NCBI RefSeq assembly: GCF_001634365.1
Contig: NZ_CP014578.1
Location: 2,604,001 to 2,668,000, forward strand
From: Paraburkholderia phytofirmans OLGA172
Lineage (GTDB): Bacteria > Pseudomonadota > Gammaproteobacteria > Burkholderiales > Burkholderiaceae
Length of the DNA: 64,000 nucleotides
Direction: 5' to 3'
Part shown: one piece after another, positions 28,743 to 38,829 of the stretch
Position numbering within the stretch: the first letter of the stretch is position 1
How the letters are laid out: every line of letters begins with the position of its first letter
The notes under the pieces: model-generated
Database searches by the model: none
Seen by the model: the letters and a program-made list of their open reading frames with translations, nothing else
What the model was told of the DNA's origin: nothing
Program-made: the position numbers and the translations under genes

Positions 28743-29975
28743 TTACACAATCAGTTGCGCACGCAACCTTGCAATGTGGTCAGAATCATAACCTAGCGAT
28801 TGCAGGACTTCATCGGTATGTTCACCCAGTTCCGGGCCTAGCCAGCGCGTTTCGCCGGGGGTTTCCGAGAGCTTCGGCGTCACCGCGGGAAGCGTGATTT
28901 CCTGACCGTCCTGCCACTTGAAGCGCTGGATCATCTGGCGCGCCATGAATTGCGGATCGGTGAACATGTCCGCGACGCTGTAAATACGGCCGACCGGCAC
29001 GTCGGCGGCGTTCAGCACGGCGAGTGCCTCGTCGATGGTGCGCGTGGCGAGCCACGCGGCGATCGCGCCGTCGATTTCCTGCGTGCGCGGCACGCGGCCG
29101 TCGTTGTGCGCCAACGCGGGATCGTTCGCCAGATCTTCTCGTTCGATGGCGATCATCAAGCGCCTGAAGATCGGGTCGCTATTGCCGCCGATCACGATGC
29201 TGCCGTCGCGGCAAGGATATGTGTTCGACGGCACGATGCCCGGCAGCGACGCGCCGGTACGCTCGCGCACCATGCCGTACACGCCGTACTCCGGCACCAC
29301 GCTCTCCATCATGTTGAAGACCGCCTCGTACAGCGCGACGTCGACGACCTGCCCTTTGCCGCCGTTCACCTGCTTGTGATGCAGCGCCATCAATGCGCCG
29401 ATTACGCCGTGCAGCGCGGCAATCGAATCGCCGATCGAAATGCCGATGCGCGGCGGCGGCAAATCCGGGTAGCCGGTGATGTGGCGCAAACCGCCCATCG
29501 ATTCGGCGATCGCTCCGAATCCAGGCCGGTCGCGATACGGCCCGGTCTGGCCATAGCCGGACAGACGCACCATCACGAGCCCCGGGTTCTCCGCCGACAA
29601 GACGTCATAACCGAGACCGAGCTTCTCCAACAAACCCGGCCGGAAATTTTCGACGACGATATCGGCTTCTTTCGCCAGACGCCGCACGATCTCCTTGCCC
29701 TCCTCGGCTTTCAGATTGATCGTGACGGATTTCTTGTTGCGCGCCTGAACGGCCCACCACAGCGACGTGCCACCGACTTCCGGATAGAGCTTGCGCCACT
29801 TGCGCAGCGGGTCGCCGCCTTTGGGATCTTCGATCTTGATGACGTCGGCGCCAAACTCGCCGAGAAAGCGCGCGGCGAACGGGCCGGCGATCAGCGTGCC
29901 GAGTTCGAGCACCTTGACGCCGGCAAGCGGGCCTTTCGGCGTGGCGGTGGCGCTGGGATCGGGGTTGACGCTCAT
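28743..29975 (-). CDS. Class III (CaiB/BaiF) CoA-transferase
   Basis: Transfers CoA between carboxylic acids through an aspartyl-anhydride mechanism; cytoplasmic, 410 residues. The start at 29975 (MSVNPD) has AGGAG five bases upstream. Family hallmarks: LAGVKVLELGTLIAGPFA, FGADVIKIEDP, VVENFRPG, GYGQTGPY and the C-terminal GEHTDEVL. It lies 48 bp upstream of the ABC binding protein on the same strand, so the transporter may import the acid it activates; that is inference. Confidence 0.9.
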   Translation of the reverse strand: MSVNPDPSATATPKGPLAGVKVLELGTLIAGPFAARFLGEFGADVIKIEDPKGGDPLRKWRKLYPEVGGTSLWWAVQARNKKSVTINLKAEEGKEIVRRLAKEADIVVENFRPGLLEKLGLGYDVLSAENPGLVMVRLSGYGQTGPYRDRPGFGAIAESMGGLRHITGYPDLPPPRIGISIGDSIAALHGVIGALMALHHKQVNGGKGQVVDVALYEAVFNMMESVVPEYGVYGMVRERTGASLPGIVPSNTYPCRDGSIVIGGNSDPIFRRLMIAIEREDLANDPALAHNDGRVPRTQEIDGAIAAWLATRTIDEALAVLNAADVPVGRIYSVADMFTDPQFMARQMIQRFKWQDGQEITLPAVTPKLSETPGETRWLGPELGEHTDEVLQSLGYDSDHIARLRAQLIV

Positions 29976-30097
29976 GTGTCTCCTCTGTGTTCTGTTCTTG
30001 CCAAGGCGGCGCGCGGCGCGAGGCGATGCGGACCGGTCTCGCGCGGCTCGCTCAGACATGGCAGGCGCCGCGACGTGGCGCTTTCCGTGACGTCGCG

Positions 30098-30694
30098 CTA
30101 CATCGAGCGCCGGTCGAGCATCGCACGGGCGATGGTGCCGGCGTCGACATACTCGAGTTCACCGCCCACCGGCACGCCGCGCGCGAGGCGCGTCACGGCA
30201 AGACCGCGCGCCTTGAGCGTCTGCCCGAGGTAATGCGCGGTGGCCTCGCCTTCATTGGTGAAATTGGTTGCGAGCACAACTTCCTTGACGATGCCGTCCG
30301 AAGCGCGTTTGACCAGCCGGTCGAAATGGATTTCCTTCGGACCGATGCCGTCGAGCGGACTGAGCCGCCCCATCAGAACGAAATAGAGGCCGCGATAGGT
30401 CATCGTCTGTTCGAGCATGATCTGGTCGGCGGGCGTCTCGACGACGCACAACAGCGCCGGATCGCGCTCCTCGTCGAGACAGACCTCGCAGATCTGCGCT
30501 TCGGTAAAGGTGTTGCACTTCTCGCAGTGCTGCAGATGTTCAGTCGCGAACAGCAACGAGCGGCCGAGTTTTTCGGCGCCGTCGCGGTCGTGCTGCATCA
30601 GGTGGTACGCCATGCGTTGCGCGGACTTAGGCCCGACACCGGGCAGCACGCGCAGCGCTTCGACGAGCGCCGACAAGGCGGAAGGTTGTTTCAT
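30098..30694 (-). CDS. recR: Recombination mediator RecR
   Basis: Works with RecF and RecO to load RecA at single-strand gaps. The 198 residues show the helix-hairpin-helix [16 protein letters not shown] (18-33), the four-cysteine zinc motif [16 protein letters not shown], and a Toprim domain with VVETPAD. Transcribed after dnaX and ybaB, the usual gene order in proteobacteria. Confidence 0.96.
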   Translation of the reverse strand: MKQPSALSALVEALRVLPGVGPKSAQRMAYHLMQHDRDGAEKLGRSLLFATEHLQHCEKCNTFTEAQICEVCLDEERDPALLCVVETPADQIMLEQTMTYRGLYFVLMGRLSPLDGIGPKEIHFDRLVKRASDGIVKEVVLATNFTNEGEATAHYLGQTLKARGLAVTRLARGVPVGGELEYVDAGTIARAMLDRRSM

Positions 30695-30819
30695 GCGGAT
30701 CGGCGGTGTCGAAGTGGGTGTTGCCTGGTAGGGTCCGGTACGCGGGTGGCGATGCGGTTATCACGCCGCGGTCAACGCAGCGGCGTGAGTCCTTCTCCTT
30801 CTTCTTGCAGCGACGTCGC

Positions 30820-31146
30820 TCAGAACGGCAGCTTGAAGCCCGGCGGCAACGGCAGACCCGAAGTCATACCGCCCATCTTTTCCTGAGCGGTGGCTTCGGC
30901 CTTGCGCACGGCGTCGTTGAACGCAGCGGCGACCAGGTCTTCCAGCATGTCCTTGTCGTCGGCGAGCAGGCTCGGATCGATCGACACGCGGCGCACGTCG
31001 TTCTTGCAGGTCATCGTCACCTTGACGAGACCGGCGCCCGACTGCCCCTCGACTTCGATCAATGCAAGCTGCTCCTGCATCTTCTTCATGTTTTCCTGCA
31101 TCTGCTGGGCCTGCTTCATCAGCCCGGCGAGTTGGCCTTTCATCAT
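30820..31146 (-). CDS. ybaB: Nucleoid-associated protein YbaB/EbfC
   Basis: Small DNA-binding protein, 108 residues, forming tweezer-like dimers on the nucleoid. A coiled helix ([20 protein letters not shown]) precedes the conserved [22 protein letters not shown] core, ending in the Pro-rich [17 protein letters not shown] lies seven bases before the ATG at 31146; the ATG two codons earlier is too close to this site. Located between dnaX and recR. Confidence 0.93.
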   Translation of the reverse strand: MMKGQLAGLMKQAQQMQENMKKMQEQLALIEVEGQSGAGLVKVTMTCKNDVRRVSIDPSLLADDKDMLEDLVAAAFNDAVRKAEATAQEKMGGMTSGLPLPPGFKLPF

Positions 31147-31208
31147 GGACATGCTCCTTCTTGATAGCGTGAAATCCGGAAATCGGGTGCGCCACAGGGC
31201 GCGGCGAA

Positions 31209-33884
31209 TCAGTGGACGGACGGCGCGCCGTTCGGGCCGGCGTCCTGCGTAATCGGCCGAATCGAGCCGGGCACGATGCTCGCGCCGAACTCGCGGATCA
31301 GCGACTGCACGAACGGATCGGCGCCGATTTCGCGCTCCGCTTCCTGCTGGCGCTGGGCGCGCATGGCGGCGTCGTGCGCGGCCGCCGTGCGGCGCGCCGG
31401 GCCGACTTCGACCAATACGTCGACGGTCTGGCCGAGCCTGTCAGCGAGCGCGGCTTTCAGTTTAGCGACCTGCGAGGCTTCCGCGTACTGGGGCACCGGC
31501 ACGTTCAGTTTGAGCGTGCCGCCTTCGAGTGCCATCAGTTCGCTGTTGAACGCGAGTTGATACGAAATACCCTTGAGCGGCAGGTCGACGGCGAGCGCGG
31601 GCCAGTCGCCCTGAAAACCCAGCGGATCGAGCGGCACGGCGGGCGGCAACGGCCGCTTGTCGACCGCTGGTGCAGGTGTGGACGCAGGCGCCGCGTTCAC
31701 GCGGACGTCGTCGGGTCCGCTGTCGAACACCGGCACGTAGTTGTCGTCCGGCAGGCCGTAGTAGCCCTCGTCCGCTGCCGTGAGCGGCATGTATTCGTCG
31801 GGCGGCATGTCGTCCCACGGCGCGCTCGACGAGCCGGTCTGCTCCTGGGCCTGCGCCGACGGCGCACGCGCGCCCGCAGCTGCGTCTTGTTGCGGCGCGC
31901 GGCGCGGGGCGCCCGGCGTCGGCACATTGACGACAACGCGCGGTGCGGCAGGCTTCGGCGTAGCCGGGGCTGCTGCCGGCTTGGCGGTGGCTGCCGCCGT
32001 GGCGCGGCCACGGTCCGACGACACTTTCAAGCCGGCGCTGCGCAATACATTGAGCGCGTCGGCCGCGCCGCCTGCACGGCGGGGCGGAATGTTGGCCGCG
32101 GGCGGCGATTCTTGCGATGCCGGCGCGGGTGCGGCCTCTTCTGCCTGTGCGAACGCGGCTGCGGCCGGAGCAGCGAGCGAAGACGCGGGCGCCGATTCCT
32201 GAGAAGCGGCCGCAGCGGGTGATTCATTCGGGACTGGCTCGGTGGGTGCGTCGTCCCACGGTGCCAAAGCCGGCGCGGTCGCTACTTTCGGTGCTGCGAT
32301 CGGTTCGGTCGCCACGACTGCCGACGCCAGGGGCGTTGCTTCGGGCATCGGGGCCCCTCGGGGCGCGCTCGCGTCCGTAGGTGCCGACATCGGATCGCTC
32401 GGAATCGGTTCGGCGGAAGCCTCTTCCTGCCACGGCGCTAAAGCCGGTGCGACGATGACGTCGGCCGCCTTGGGCGCAGGCGCCGCGCTCGCTTCGCCAG
32501 AGGCCGATGCGGATACAGCTACGGACCTGGAAACGATTGCTGCTTCACCAGTAGATGCCTTCGGCGTGTCAGCATTTTCAGCAGCCCCCGCCGACGCCAG
32601 GTGCCGCGAATCGGCCGTGGCGGGCTTCGTTTCCGCCAGCGGATTAGGCGAGCGTACCGGCACGGCAGCAGCAGCTTCAACCGCACGCGACGGCGCCACC
32701 GCCTGTTGCGCAGCGACCGCCGGCGAGCCAGCGCGTTTAGCGCCACCCACCCCCGCCGGCCCTGCCGGACGCGCGGCAGTCGCGCCGCCACCGCCGATGG
32801 GCGCCGGTTCGAACGCCAGCATGCGCAGCAGCGTCATCGTAAAACCGGCATATTCGTCGGGCGCGAGACCCAGTTCGCTACGGCCGATGGTCGCAATCTG
32901 ATAGAACAACTGCACCTGCTCGGCGCTCAACGCTTCGGCGAAACGACGCAGATCCCCCGCTTCCGGCCACTCGTCCAACACCGACGACGGCGCGAACTGC
33001 GCCCACGCGATTCGGTGCAACAGGCTCGCCAGATCCTGCAACGCCGTCGAAAACGACAGGCTGCGCAACGCCATCTCGTCCGCGACCGCCAGCACGGCGG
33101 CGCCGTCGCCATCGGCCAGCGCGTCGAGCAGTCGAATCAGATAGCTTTGATCGAGCGCGCCGAGCATGCCGCGCACCGCTTCTTCATTCACCTGATTGGC
33201 CGAATAGGCGATCGCCTGATCGGTGAGCGAGAGCGCGTCGCGCATCGAGCCGTCGGCCGCGCGCGCGAGCAGGCGCAATGCCTGGGCGTCGAACGGCACC
33301 TTCTCTTCACCGAGAATGTGCTCGAGATGCGACACGATGTGCCCGGCCGGCATCTGCTTCAAGTTGAACTGCAGACAGCGCGACAGCACCGTGACCGGAA
33401 TCTTCTGCGGATCGGTAGTAGCAAGAATGAATTTGACGTGCGAAGGCGGCTCTTCCAGCGTCTTCAACATCGCGTTGAAGGCGTGGTTGGTCAGCATGTG
33501 CACTTCGTCGATCATGTAGACCTTGAAGCGCGCGTCGACCGGTGCGTAAACCGCGCGCTCCAGCAGCGCCGCCATTTCGTCGACACCGCGGTTACTCGCC
33601 GCGTCCATCTCGACATAATCGACAAAGCGGCCCTCATCGATTTCGCGGCACGCGCGGCACACGCCGCACGGCGTGGAGGTCACGCCGGTTTCGCAATTCA
33701 GCGCCTTGGCGAAGATGCGCGACAGCGTGGTCTTACCGACGCCGCGGGTGCCGGTAAACAGATAGGCGTGATGCAGACGGCCACCGTCGAGCGCGTGCGT
33801 GAGCGCGCGCACCACGTGCTCCTGTCCGACGAGCGAAGCGAAATCCTTCGGCCGCCATTTGCGTGCGAGAACTTGATAGGTCAT
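31209..33884 (-). CDS. dnaX: DNA polymerase III subunit gamma/tau
   Basis: Clamp-loader ATPase. Walker A GTRGVGKT is at 45-52, the zinc cysteines are C64, C73, C76 and C79, and Walker B is in IDEVHML. Domains I-III cover about residues 1-365. A very long linker follows (about 370-750), rich in Ala and Pro with repeated APALAPW-like phrases. A tau-type C-terminal domain ([21 protein letters not shown]) binds the polymerase alpha subunit. At 891 residues it is far longer than E. coli tau (643), nearly all through the linker. A frameshift site for gamma was not identified. Confidence 0.95.
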   Translation of the reverse strand: MTYQVLARKWRPKDFASLVGQEHVVRALTHALDGGRLHHAYLFTGTRGVGKTTLSRIFAKALNCETGVTSTPCGVCRACREIDEGRFVDYVEMDAASNRGVDEMAALLERAVYAPVDARFKVYMIDEVHMLTNHAFNAMLKTLEEPPSHVKFILATTDPQKIPVTVLSRCLQFNLKQMPAGHIVSHLEHILGEEKVPFDAQALRLLARAADGSMRDALSLTDQAIAYSANQVNEEAVRGMLGALDQSYLIRLLDALADGDGAAVLAVADEMALRSLSFSTALQDLASLLHRIAWAQFAPSSVLDEWPEAGDLRRFAEALSAEQVQLFYQIATIGRSELGLAPDEYAGFTMTLLRMLAFEPAPIGGGGATAARPAGPAGVGGAKRAGSPAVAAQQAVAPSRAVEAAAAVPVRSPNPLAETKPATADSRHLASAGAAENADTPKASTGEAAIVSRSVAVSASASGEASAAPAPKAADVIVAPALAPWQEEASAEPIPSDPMSAPTDASAPRGAPMPEATPLASAVVATEPIAAPKVATAPALAPWDDAPTEPVPNESPAAAASQESAPASSLAAPAAAAFAQAEEAAPAPASQESPPAANIPPRRAGGAADALNVLRSAGLKVSSDRGRATAAATAKPAAAPATPKPAAPRVVVNVPTPGAPRRAPQQDAAAGARAPSAQAQEQTGSSSAPWDDMPPDEYMPLTAADEGYYGLPDDNYVPVFDSGPDDVRVNAAPASTPAPAVDKRPLPPAVPLDPLGFQGDWPALAVDLPLKGISYQLAFNSELMALEGGTLKLNVPVPQYAEASQVAKLKAALADRLGQTVDVLVEVGPARRTAAAHDAAMRAQRQQEAEREIGADPFVQSLIREFGASIVPGSIRPITQDAGPNGAPSVH

Positions 33885-34106
33885 CCGGAAATTGTATCAG
33901 TAACGATGGCGCGCAAAACCGAATCGAGACGGCGCACGAACGCGTGTTGCCGCTTCATTGAAACTGGCTAACGGACCGATAGAAAAAAATAGATGAAGCG
34001 CGCGGGGAATGCCGCTGCAGCGCCTGTGAGGCATGCCTAAGGCAAAACAGGAGATGGGAGGTGCTACTGACGAAAATGCGACGAAAACGCGGACAAAAAA
34101 AAAGAA

Positions 34107-34207
34107 GGTGACGAGCCTGACCCTCGGCACTGGTGGAAAACGGCTGTGGCTGCTTCGTTCCCGACCTGACCAGGTTGACCATCCCTCCATGCGAGGAGGC
34201 CCGTCAC
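34107..34207 (-). ncRNA. ffs: Signal recognition particle RNA (4.5S type)
   Basis: The minus strand contains the SRP core CAGGTCGGGAACGAAGCAGCC, matching the asymmetric loop and tetraloop region that binds Ffh, inside a long hairpin. The ends GTGACGGGCC (34207 inward) and GGCTCGTCAC (ending near 34108) pair. A run of T on the minus strand follows at once and acts as terminator. The length of about 100 nt fits bacterial 4.5S RNA. It lies upstream of dnaX on the same strand. Confidence 0.92.
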
Positions 34208-34212
34208 GAAAC

Positions 34213-34218
34213 ATTCTA
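34213..34218 (-). promoter_or_regulatory. -10 box of the SRP RNA promoter
   Basis: TAGAAT on the minus strand ends six bases before the first stem nucleotide, as expected for the start of a small RNA. No clear -35 box is present. Confidence 0.55.
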
Positions 34219-34648
34219 TCACCGCTTGGGCCGTCGCGCGACTGTTAATACGGCCAAACCGACATCGACGCGCCGAATCAGGCGCTTCGCACTATATAGG
34301 CAGCAGCCCGGCAGTACGCGTTCGGGTACTTGAGTTTGCGCTGCCTGTCTCCAGATAGACTGCGTCGCGGTTGTTAAAACGGAGTGACACGGCACCGGCG
34401 GCCATTGGCCCCACTGCCCTTGATGAGTACTATCACCACCGGCAACGCATAGCGAATTAAGCTAAACTGCCATACGGATGACCCGCAAGCGCGAGCTTTC
34501 CACACATTCCGGACAGGGTTTTTCGACCTTTTCAGGGGTGTGCCGGCAAGGCTCCGGTTGCGGCAAAGCGAATGGAAGTTTCCCTAGATTTTGACGTATC
34601 GTGGCGAGCAATTCAGGCGGGCCTCGAACCGATAGAGGTATTCATACA
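34219..34648. other. SRP RNA / trxA intergenic region
   Basis: About 430 bp with no supportable gene. It should hold the divergent promoters of the SRP RNA and trxA. A TTGACG near 34593 is the best -35-like element before trxA but lacks a good -10. Confidence 0.5.
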
Positions 34649-34975
34649 ATGAGCGAATCAATCAAGCATATTAGCGACGCATCGTTCGAACAGGACGTCG
34701 TGAAATCCGATAAACCCGTGCTGCTCGATTTCTGGGCTGAATGGTGCGGTCCCTGCAAGATGATCGCGCCGATCCTCGACGAAGTCGCCAAGGATTACGC
34801 CGATCGCCTGCAGATCGCCAAGATCAACGTCGACGAACATCAATCGACGCCGGTCAAGTTCGGCGTGCGCGGCATCCCCACGCTGATCCTCTTCAAGAAC
34901 GGCGCTGTCGCCGCGCAGAAGGTCGGCGCACTGTCGAAGTCGCAACTCACCGCGTTCCTCGACGGCAACCTGTAA
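34649..34975 (+). CDS. trxA: Thioredoxin 1
   Basis: Cytosolic disulfide reductase of 108 residues with active site W-C33-G-P-C36, plus the buried aspartate in LLDFWAEW and the cis-proline in RGIPTLILF. The start MSESIKH at 34649 is chosen on length; GAGG lies ten bases upstream. It is followed by rho, a common pairing in proteobacteria, with a hairpin between them. Confidence 0.96.
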   Translation: MSESIKHISDASFEQDVVKSDKPVLLDFWAEWCGPCKMIAPILDEVAKDYADRLQIAKINVDEHQSTPVKFGVRGIPTLILFKNGAVAAQKVGALSKSQLTAFLDGNL

Positions 34976-35036
34976 AGCGGCGCCCGGCGCGTCGGGGTGC
35001 TCCTGATTCCCTTGAGACCTATAGGCGCGCTGTCTT

Positions 35037-35064
35037 AGGCGTGTTGTCCAGCGACAACACGCCT
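35037..35064 (+). terminator. trxA-rho intergenic hairpin
   Basis: A perfect 12-bp stem (AGGCGTGTTGTC with GACAACACGCCT) and a CAGC loop lie 60 bp after the trxA stop. It is followed by GATAAATAAG rather than a U-run, so it may stabilise the trxA mRNA end or attenuate rather than fully stop transcription. Confidence 0.6.
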
Positions 35065-35117
35065 GATAAATAAGAAAGATGCCATGCCGTCGCACTGGCG
35101 GAAATTGGCGTGTGCTA

Positions 35118-35126
35118 TGCTAGAAT
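35118..35126 (+). promoter_or_regulatory. Extended -10 promoter candidate for rho
   Basis: TGCTAGAAT fits the extended -10 form TGnTATAAT. It would give a leader of about 90 nt before rho. Confidence 0.45.
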
Positions 35127-35223
35127 CCGCAAAACGTCGAAAAGACGTGTAAGTCCTTGAGCGGTTCCGCTCACTCTCCTCCCAGATTTCATTTCGTCGC
35201 ACCTTCTCCTGCGGGTTCTCCGT

Positions 35224-36492
35224 ATGCATTTATCCGAGCTTAAGACTCTGCACGTGTCCGAATTGATCGAGATGGCCAATGGCCTCGAGATCGAAAGTGC
35301 AAACCGCCTGCGCAAGCAGGAATTGATGTTTGCCATTCTAAAAAAACGAGCCAAAACGGGCGACACGATCTTCGGCGACGGCACGCTCGAAGTGCTGCCG
35401 GACGGCTTCGGCTTCCTGCGTTCGCCGGAAACCTCGTATCTCGCCAGCACGGACGATATTTACATCAGCCCGTCGCAAATCCGCCGCTTCAACCTGCACA
35501 CGGGCGACACGATCGAAGGCGAAGTGCGTACGCCGAAAGACGGCGAACGCTATTTCGCGCTGGTGAAGGTGGACAAGGTCAACGGCCAGCCGCCGGAAGC
35601 CTCGAAGCACAAGATCATGTTCGAAAACCTGACGCCGCTGCACCCGAACAAGGTGCTGCTGCTCGAACGTGAAATGCGTGGCGAAGAAAACGTCACGGGC
35701 CGCATCATCGACATGATCGCGCCGATCGGCAAAGGCCAGCGCGGTCTGCTGGTTGCCTCGCCGAAGTCCGGTAAGACCGTGATGCTGCAGCACATCGCGC
35801 ACGCCATTAAGCAAAACCATCCGGATGTCGTGCTGTTCGTGCTGCTGATCGACGAACGCCCGGAAGAAGTGACCGAAATGCAGCGTTCGGTGGCCGGCGA
35901 AGTGATCGCCTCCACGTTCGACGAACCGGCTGCGCGGCACGTCCAGGTCGCCGAAATGGTGATCGAAAAAGCCAAGCGCCTCGTCGAAATGAAGAACGAC
36001 GTGGTGATTCTGCTCGACTCGATCACGCGTCTTGCGCGTGCGTACAACACAGTCGTGCCGGCCTCGGGCAAGGTGCTGACGGGTGGTGTCGACGCGAACG
36101 CGCTGCAACGTCCGAAGCGCTTCTTCGGCGCGGCGCGCAATATCGAGGAAGGCGGTTCGCTGACCATCATCGGTACGGCGCTGATCGAAACCGGCAGCCG
36201 CATGGACGACGTGATCTACGAAGAATTCAAGGGCACCGGCAACATGGAAGTGCACCTGGAGCGTCGCCTTGCTGAAAAGCGCGTCTATCCGTCGATCAAC
36301 CTGAACAAGTCCGGCACGCGCCGTGAAGAACTGCTGATCAAGCCCGAAGTGCTGCAAAAGATCTGGGTGCTGCGCAAGTTCATTCACGACATGGACGAAG
36401 TCGAGTCGATGGAATTCCTGCTCGACAAGATTCGCCAGACGAAGAGCAACTCCGAGTTCTTCGACATGATGCGTCGTGGCGGCGGCAGCTAA
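35224..36492 (+). CDS. rho: Transcription termination factor Rho
   Basis: Hexameric RNA helicase, 422 residues. The N-terminal RNA-binding domain contains the RNP-like DGFGFLR (60-66). Walker A is ASPKSGKT (178-185), Walker B is [10 protein letters not shown], the Q-loop is around VLTGGVD, and the R-loop follows. It lacks the large N-terminal insertions seen in some phyla. A clear intrinsic terminator follows. Confidence 0.97.
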   Translation: MHLSELKTLHVSELIEMANGLEIESANRLRKQELMFAILKKRAKTGDTIFGDGTLEVLPDGFGFLRSPETSYLASTDDIYISPSQIRRFNLHTGDTIEGEVRTPKDGERYFALVKVDKVNGQPPEASKHKIMFENLTPLHPNKVLLLEREMRGEENVTGRIIDMIAPIGKGQRGLLVASPKSGKTVMLQHIAHAIKQNHPDVVLFVLLIDERPEEVTEMQRSVAGEVIASTFDEPAARHVQVAEMVIEKAKRLVEMKNDVVILLDSITRLARAYNTVVPASGKVLTGGVDANALQRPKRFFGAARNIEEGGSLTIIGTALIETGSRMDDVIYEEFKGTGNMEVHLERRLAEKRVYPSINLNKSGTRREELLIKPEVLQKIWVLRKFIHDMDEVESMEFLLDKIRQTKSNSEFFDMMRRGGGS

Positions 36493-36545
36493 CGCTTAAG
36501 CCGCAACGCTGCGCCGGGAGCAACTACCCGCATCGCAGAAGAAAG

Positions 36546-36574
36546 CCGCTCGCTGCAAACGAGCGGTTTTTTTT
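36546..36574 (+). terminator. rho intrinsic terminator
   Basis: CCGCTCG pairs with CGAGCGG around a 7-nt loop and is followed by eight T residues. Confidence 0.92.
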
Positions 36575-36584
36575 CGTCCGCGGC

Positions 36585-37145
36585 ATGTGCAACGACAAAC
36601 AACTGCCGCCCGATTCAAATGCCGGCGAACTCCGCATGAGCGCCACATCCTCTCGCGCACCGTTGTGGATGACGCGCATGTCGCCGGGCGTCGGCCAGGC
36701 CGCGCTGATCGCGCCCATGCTGCTGCGTGGCTTGCTGCTGTTCATCGTGCTGCCGGTCGCCAATCTGACGTTTAGAATCTTCGCTATTGAAGAATTCACG
36801 CACGGCTACCGGCTGAAAAACATCGTGCGGCAACTGACGATCTCGTTCGCGACGGCCTCGGTGATCATCGTCGAACAACATCGGCAGGCACTGCATCAAG
36901 CTCGCCTCGCGAAGTTCGTGAATCCGTACAATCCGTTGTTCCAGAATTCGCTTGCGGCGCTGACCAGTGGCTTGAGCGCAGCCGGCGGCTCGCCGTCCGA
37001 GGCACATGCGCTTGCGCTGGTCGAAATCAGCCGGACGGTGACGCAGCAGGCTAGCTTCCTGACATCGCTGGACGGCTTCTACTTTCTGATCGGCATTGCG
37101 ATATGCGGCGGCATGTTCGCCGCGCGGCAAAAACAGATCGACTAA
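36585..37145 (+). pseudogene. C-terminal fragment of a DHA2-type MFS drug transporter
   Basis: The frame carries only the end of a 14-span DHA2/EmrB-like exporter. Recognisable parts are PMLLRGLLLFIVLPVANLTF, EEFTHGYRLKNIVRQL, NPYNPLFQNSLAAL and a final helix FYFLIGIAICGGMF. Such proteins have about 500 residues; here 186 remain. The 30 or so residues before the homology do not resemble a transporter. There is no good ribosome site. The break lies close after the rho terminator, so a deletion or rearrangement removed the front. A product would have three helices and is unlikely to transport. Confidence 0.75.
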
Positions 37146-37160
37146 AGGTTTCATCAGGCC

Positions 37161-37994
37161 ATGCTCTCGAAACTCACCCAATGGTTCGGCACGCGCCGCC
37201 GCGACCGCGCGCTGCGCGACTACGCGATCGAGGACGCCCTCTGGCAGGCCACGCTCGACGGCCTGCCGTTCCTCGCCCACCTCGACGCGCCGGATCGCGT
37301 GCGTCTGCGCGAGCTGACCAGCCTTTTTATCGCGCAAAAGGAATTTTCAACCGCGCACGACCTCGAGCTAACCGACGCCATGACCGTGGCGATCGCCGCG
37401 CAAGCGTGTTTGCCGGTGCTGAACCTGAGCCTCGACCTGTATCGCGGCTGGGTCGGCGTGATCGTCTATCCGGGCGAGTTCGTGATCCGCAAGACGGTCG
37501 AGGACGAAGACGGCGTGGTGCACGAGGTCGAGCACGACGCGAGCGGCGAAGCGTGGGAAGGCGGCCCGGTGGTGTTGTCATGGGAAGACGCGCAGATGAC
37601 CGGCGGCACGGACGCCTATAACGTTGTGATTCACGAATTCGCGCACAAGATCGACATGCTGACCGGCGAGGCGGACGGCCATCCACCGCTCATGCGCCGC
37701 TGGCATGCACCGCTCGATTCACAGGCATGGGCCGACATTTTCGACCATGCCTACGACCAGTTCTGCGCCAAAGTGGACGCGGTGCCGGATCGGCGCTGGG
37801 CACGTTTCGAGCGCGATTCGCTGATCGATCCGTATGCGGCGGACCATCCGTCGGAATTTTTTGCCGTTTGCAGCGAAGCGTTGTTCGTCCAGCCGCACGC
37901 CTTCGAGGCGGAATATCCCGAGCTATACCGCTTGCTGGCGCGGTATTACCGCCAGGATCCGGCGCGGGCCGGGTTGACTTTCCCGCCGGCCTGA
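37161..37994 (+). CDS. mtfA: MtfA-like zinc metallopeptidase (M90)
   Basis: Peptidase related to E. coli MtfA, which modulates the Mlc repressor of glucose uptake. The zincin motif H158-E-F-A-H162 (VVIHEFAHKID) is complete, with the further ligand in SEFFAVCSEALF. The 277 residues have no signal peptide, so it is cytosolic. It starts 15 bp after the MFS fragment. Whether an Mlc partner exists in this organism cannot be seen. Confidence 0.85.
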   Translation: MLSKLTQWFGTRRRDRALRDYAIEDALWQATLDGLPFLAHLDAPDRVRLRELTSLFIAQKEFSTAHDLELTDAMTVAIAAQACLPVLNLSLDLYRGWVGVIVYPGEFVIRKTVEDEDGVVHEVEHDASGEAWEGGPVVLSWEDAQMTGGTDAYNVVIHEFAHKIDMLTGEADGHPPLMRRWHAPLDSQAWADIFDHAYDQFCAKVDAVPDRRWARFERDSLIDPYAADHPSEFFAVCSEALFVQPHAFEAEYPELYRLLARYYRQDPARAGLTFPPA

Positions 37995-38258
37995 GAGGTC
38001 TGCCGCGCCACCACGCAAGGGCGTGCCGGTGGAGGGGCGCCACTCCAGCCACGCACCAGCCGGCGAGAAACAACCGGCGCAAAGGCGGCGAAAACGCGGC
38101 AAAAGACGGGCAAAAAGGTCGTAGAAAGGTCGTCAAGCGACTGATTTTCTGGCATAATCGTCGTTTTTCGACCATAGGCAAGTGGCTCGCGCCTAGATGC
38201 TGTCCGCCTTCATAGCGGCTGCACGCGGGTTGGCTACCGCCAGATTAAAGGAAAGACC

Positions 38259-38525
38259 ATGAAAGAAGGCATTCACCCGGATTACCGCGAAGTCCTGTTC
38301 GTCGACATGTCGATCGACTTCAAGTTTGTGACGCGCTCGACCATCCAGACGCGTGAAACCGCCGAATTCAACGGCAAGACCTACCCGCTCGCCAAGATCG
38401 AAGTGTCGTCGGAATCGCATCCGTTCTACACCGGCCAACAAAAGATCATGGACACGGCAGGCCGCGTCGAGAAGTTCAACAAGAAGTTCGGCACGCGCGC
38501 TACCGGCAAGGCAGCAGCGAAGTAA
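38259..38525 (+). CDS. rpmE2: 50S ribosomal protein L31 type B
   Basis: An 88-residue ribosomal protein starting [12 protein letters not shown]. It lacks the zinc-binding cysteines of type A L31, which identifies the zinc-free B form. The signature [21 protein letters not shown] is present. AAGGAA precedes the ATG. A -10-like CATAAT at 38153-38158 may be its promoter; an intrinsic terminator follows. Type B L31 is often used under zinc limitation, but no Zur site was recognised. Confidence 0.94.
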   Translation: MKEGIHPDYREVLFVDMSIDFKFVTRSTIQTRETAEFNGKTYPLAKIEVSSESHPFYTGQQKIMDTAGRVEKFNKKFGTRATGKAAAK

Positions 38526-38570
38526 TACCCGCTTCGTCGCCGGCCTTGGCCTGCAACGAAGCAGCAGCGA

Positions 38571-38598
38571 AAAAGGGCAGCTCACGCTGCCCTTTTTT
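38571..38598 (+). terminator. rpmE2 intrinsic terminator
   Basis: AAAAGGGCAGC pairs with GCTGCCCTTTT around a TCAC loop, followed by more T residues. Confidence 0.93.
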
Positions 38599-38829
38599 GT
38601 CGCCTTTTTTTGTCGCCGACTCTGGACGCCCGGATGCGAAGCGTCGCCCGGCGATTCGTCGCCCGTTGCGGCGCCGTGTTACAGGCATCCCATTCACGTT
38701 GCCAGCCGTTACCGGCCGTGACGCGCAGCGCACGGCACGACTACAATGCCGGATGCTCCAAATTGGCCATTCCCGCCGGACTTTCCGTCTGGTCCCGGCT
38801 GCACCGCTTATCCGATATCCACACACCGC

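Noticed and set aside
33885..34106. Small frames between dnaX and the SRP RNA
   Set aside because: No ribosome site, no family likeness; the space is the SRP terminator and dnaX leader.
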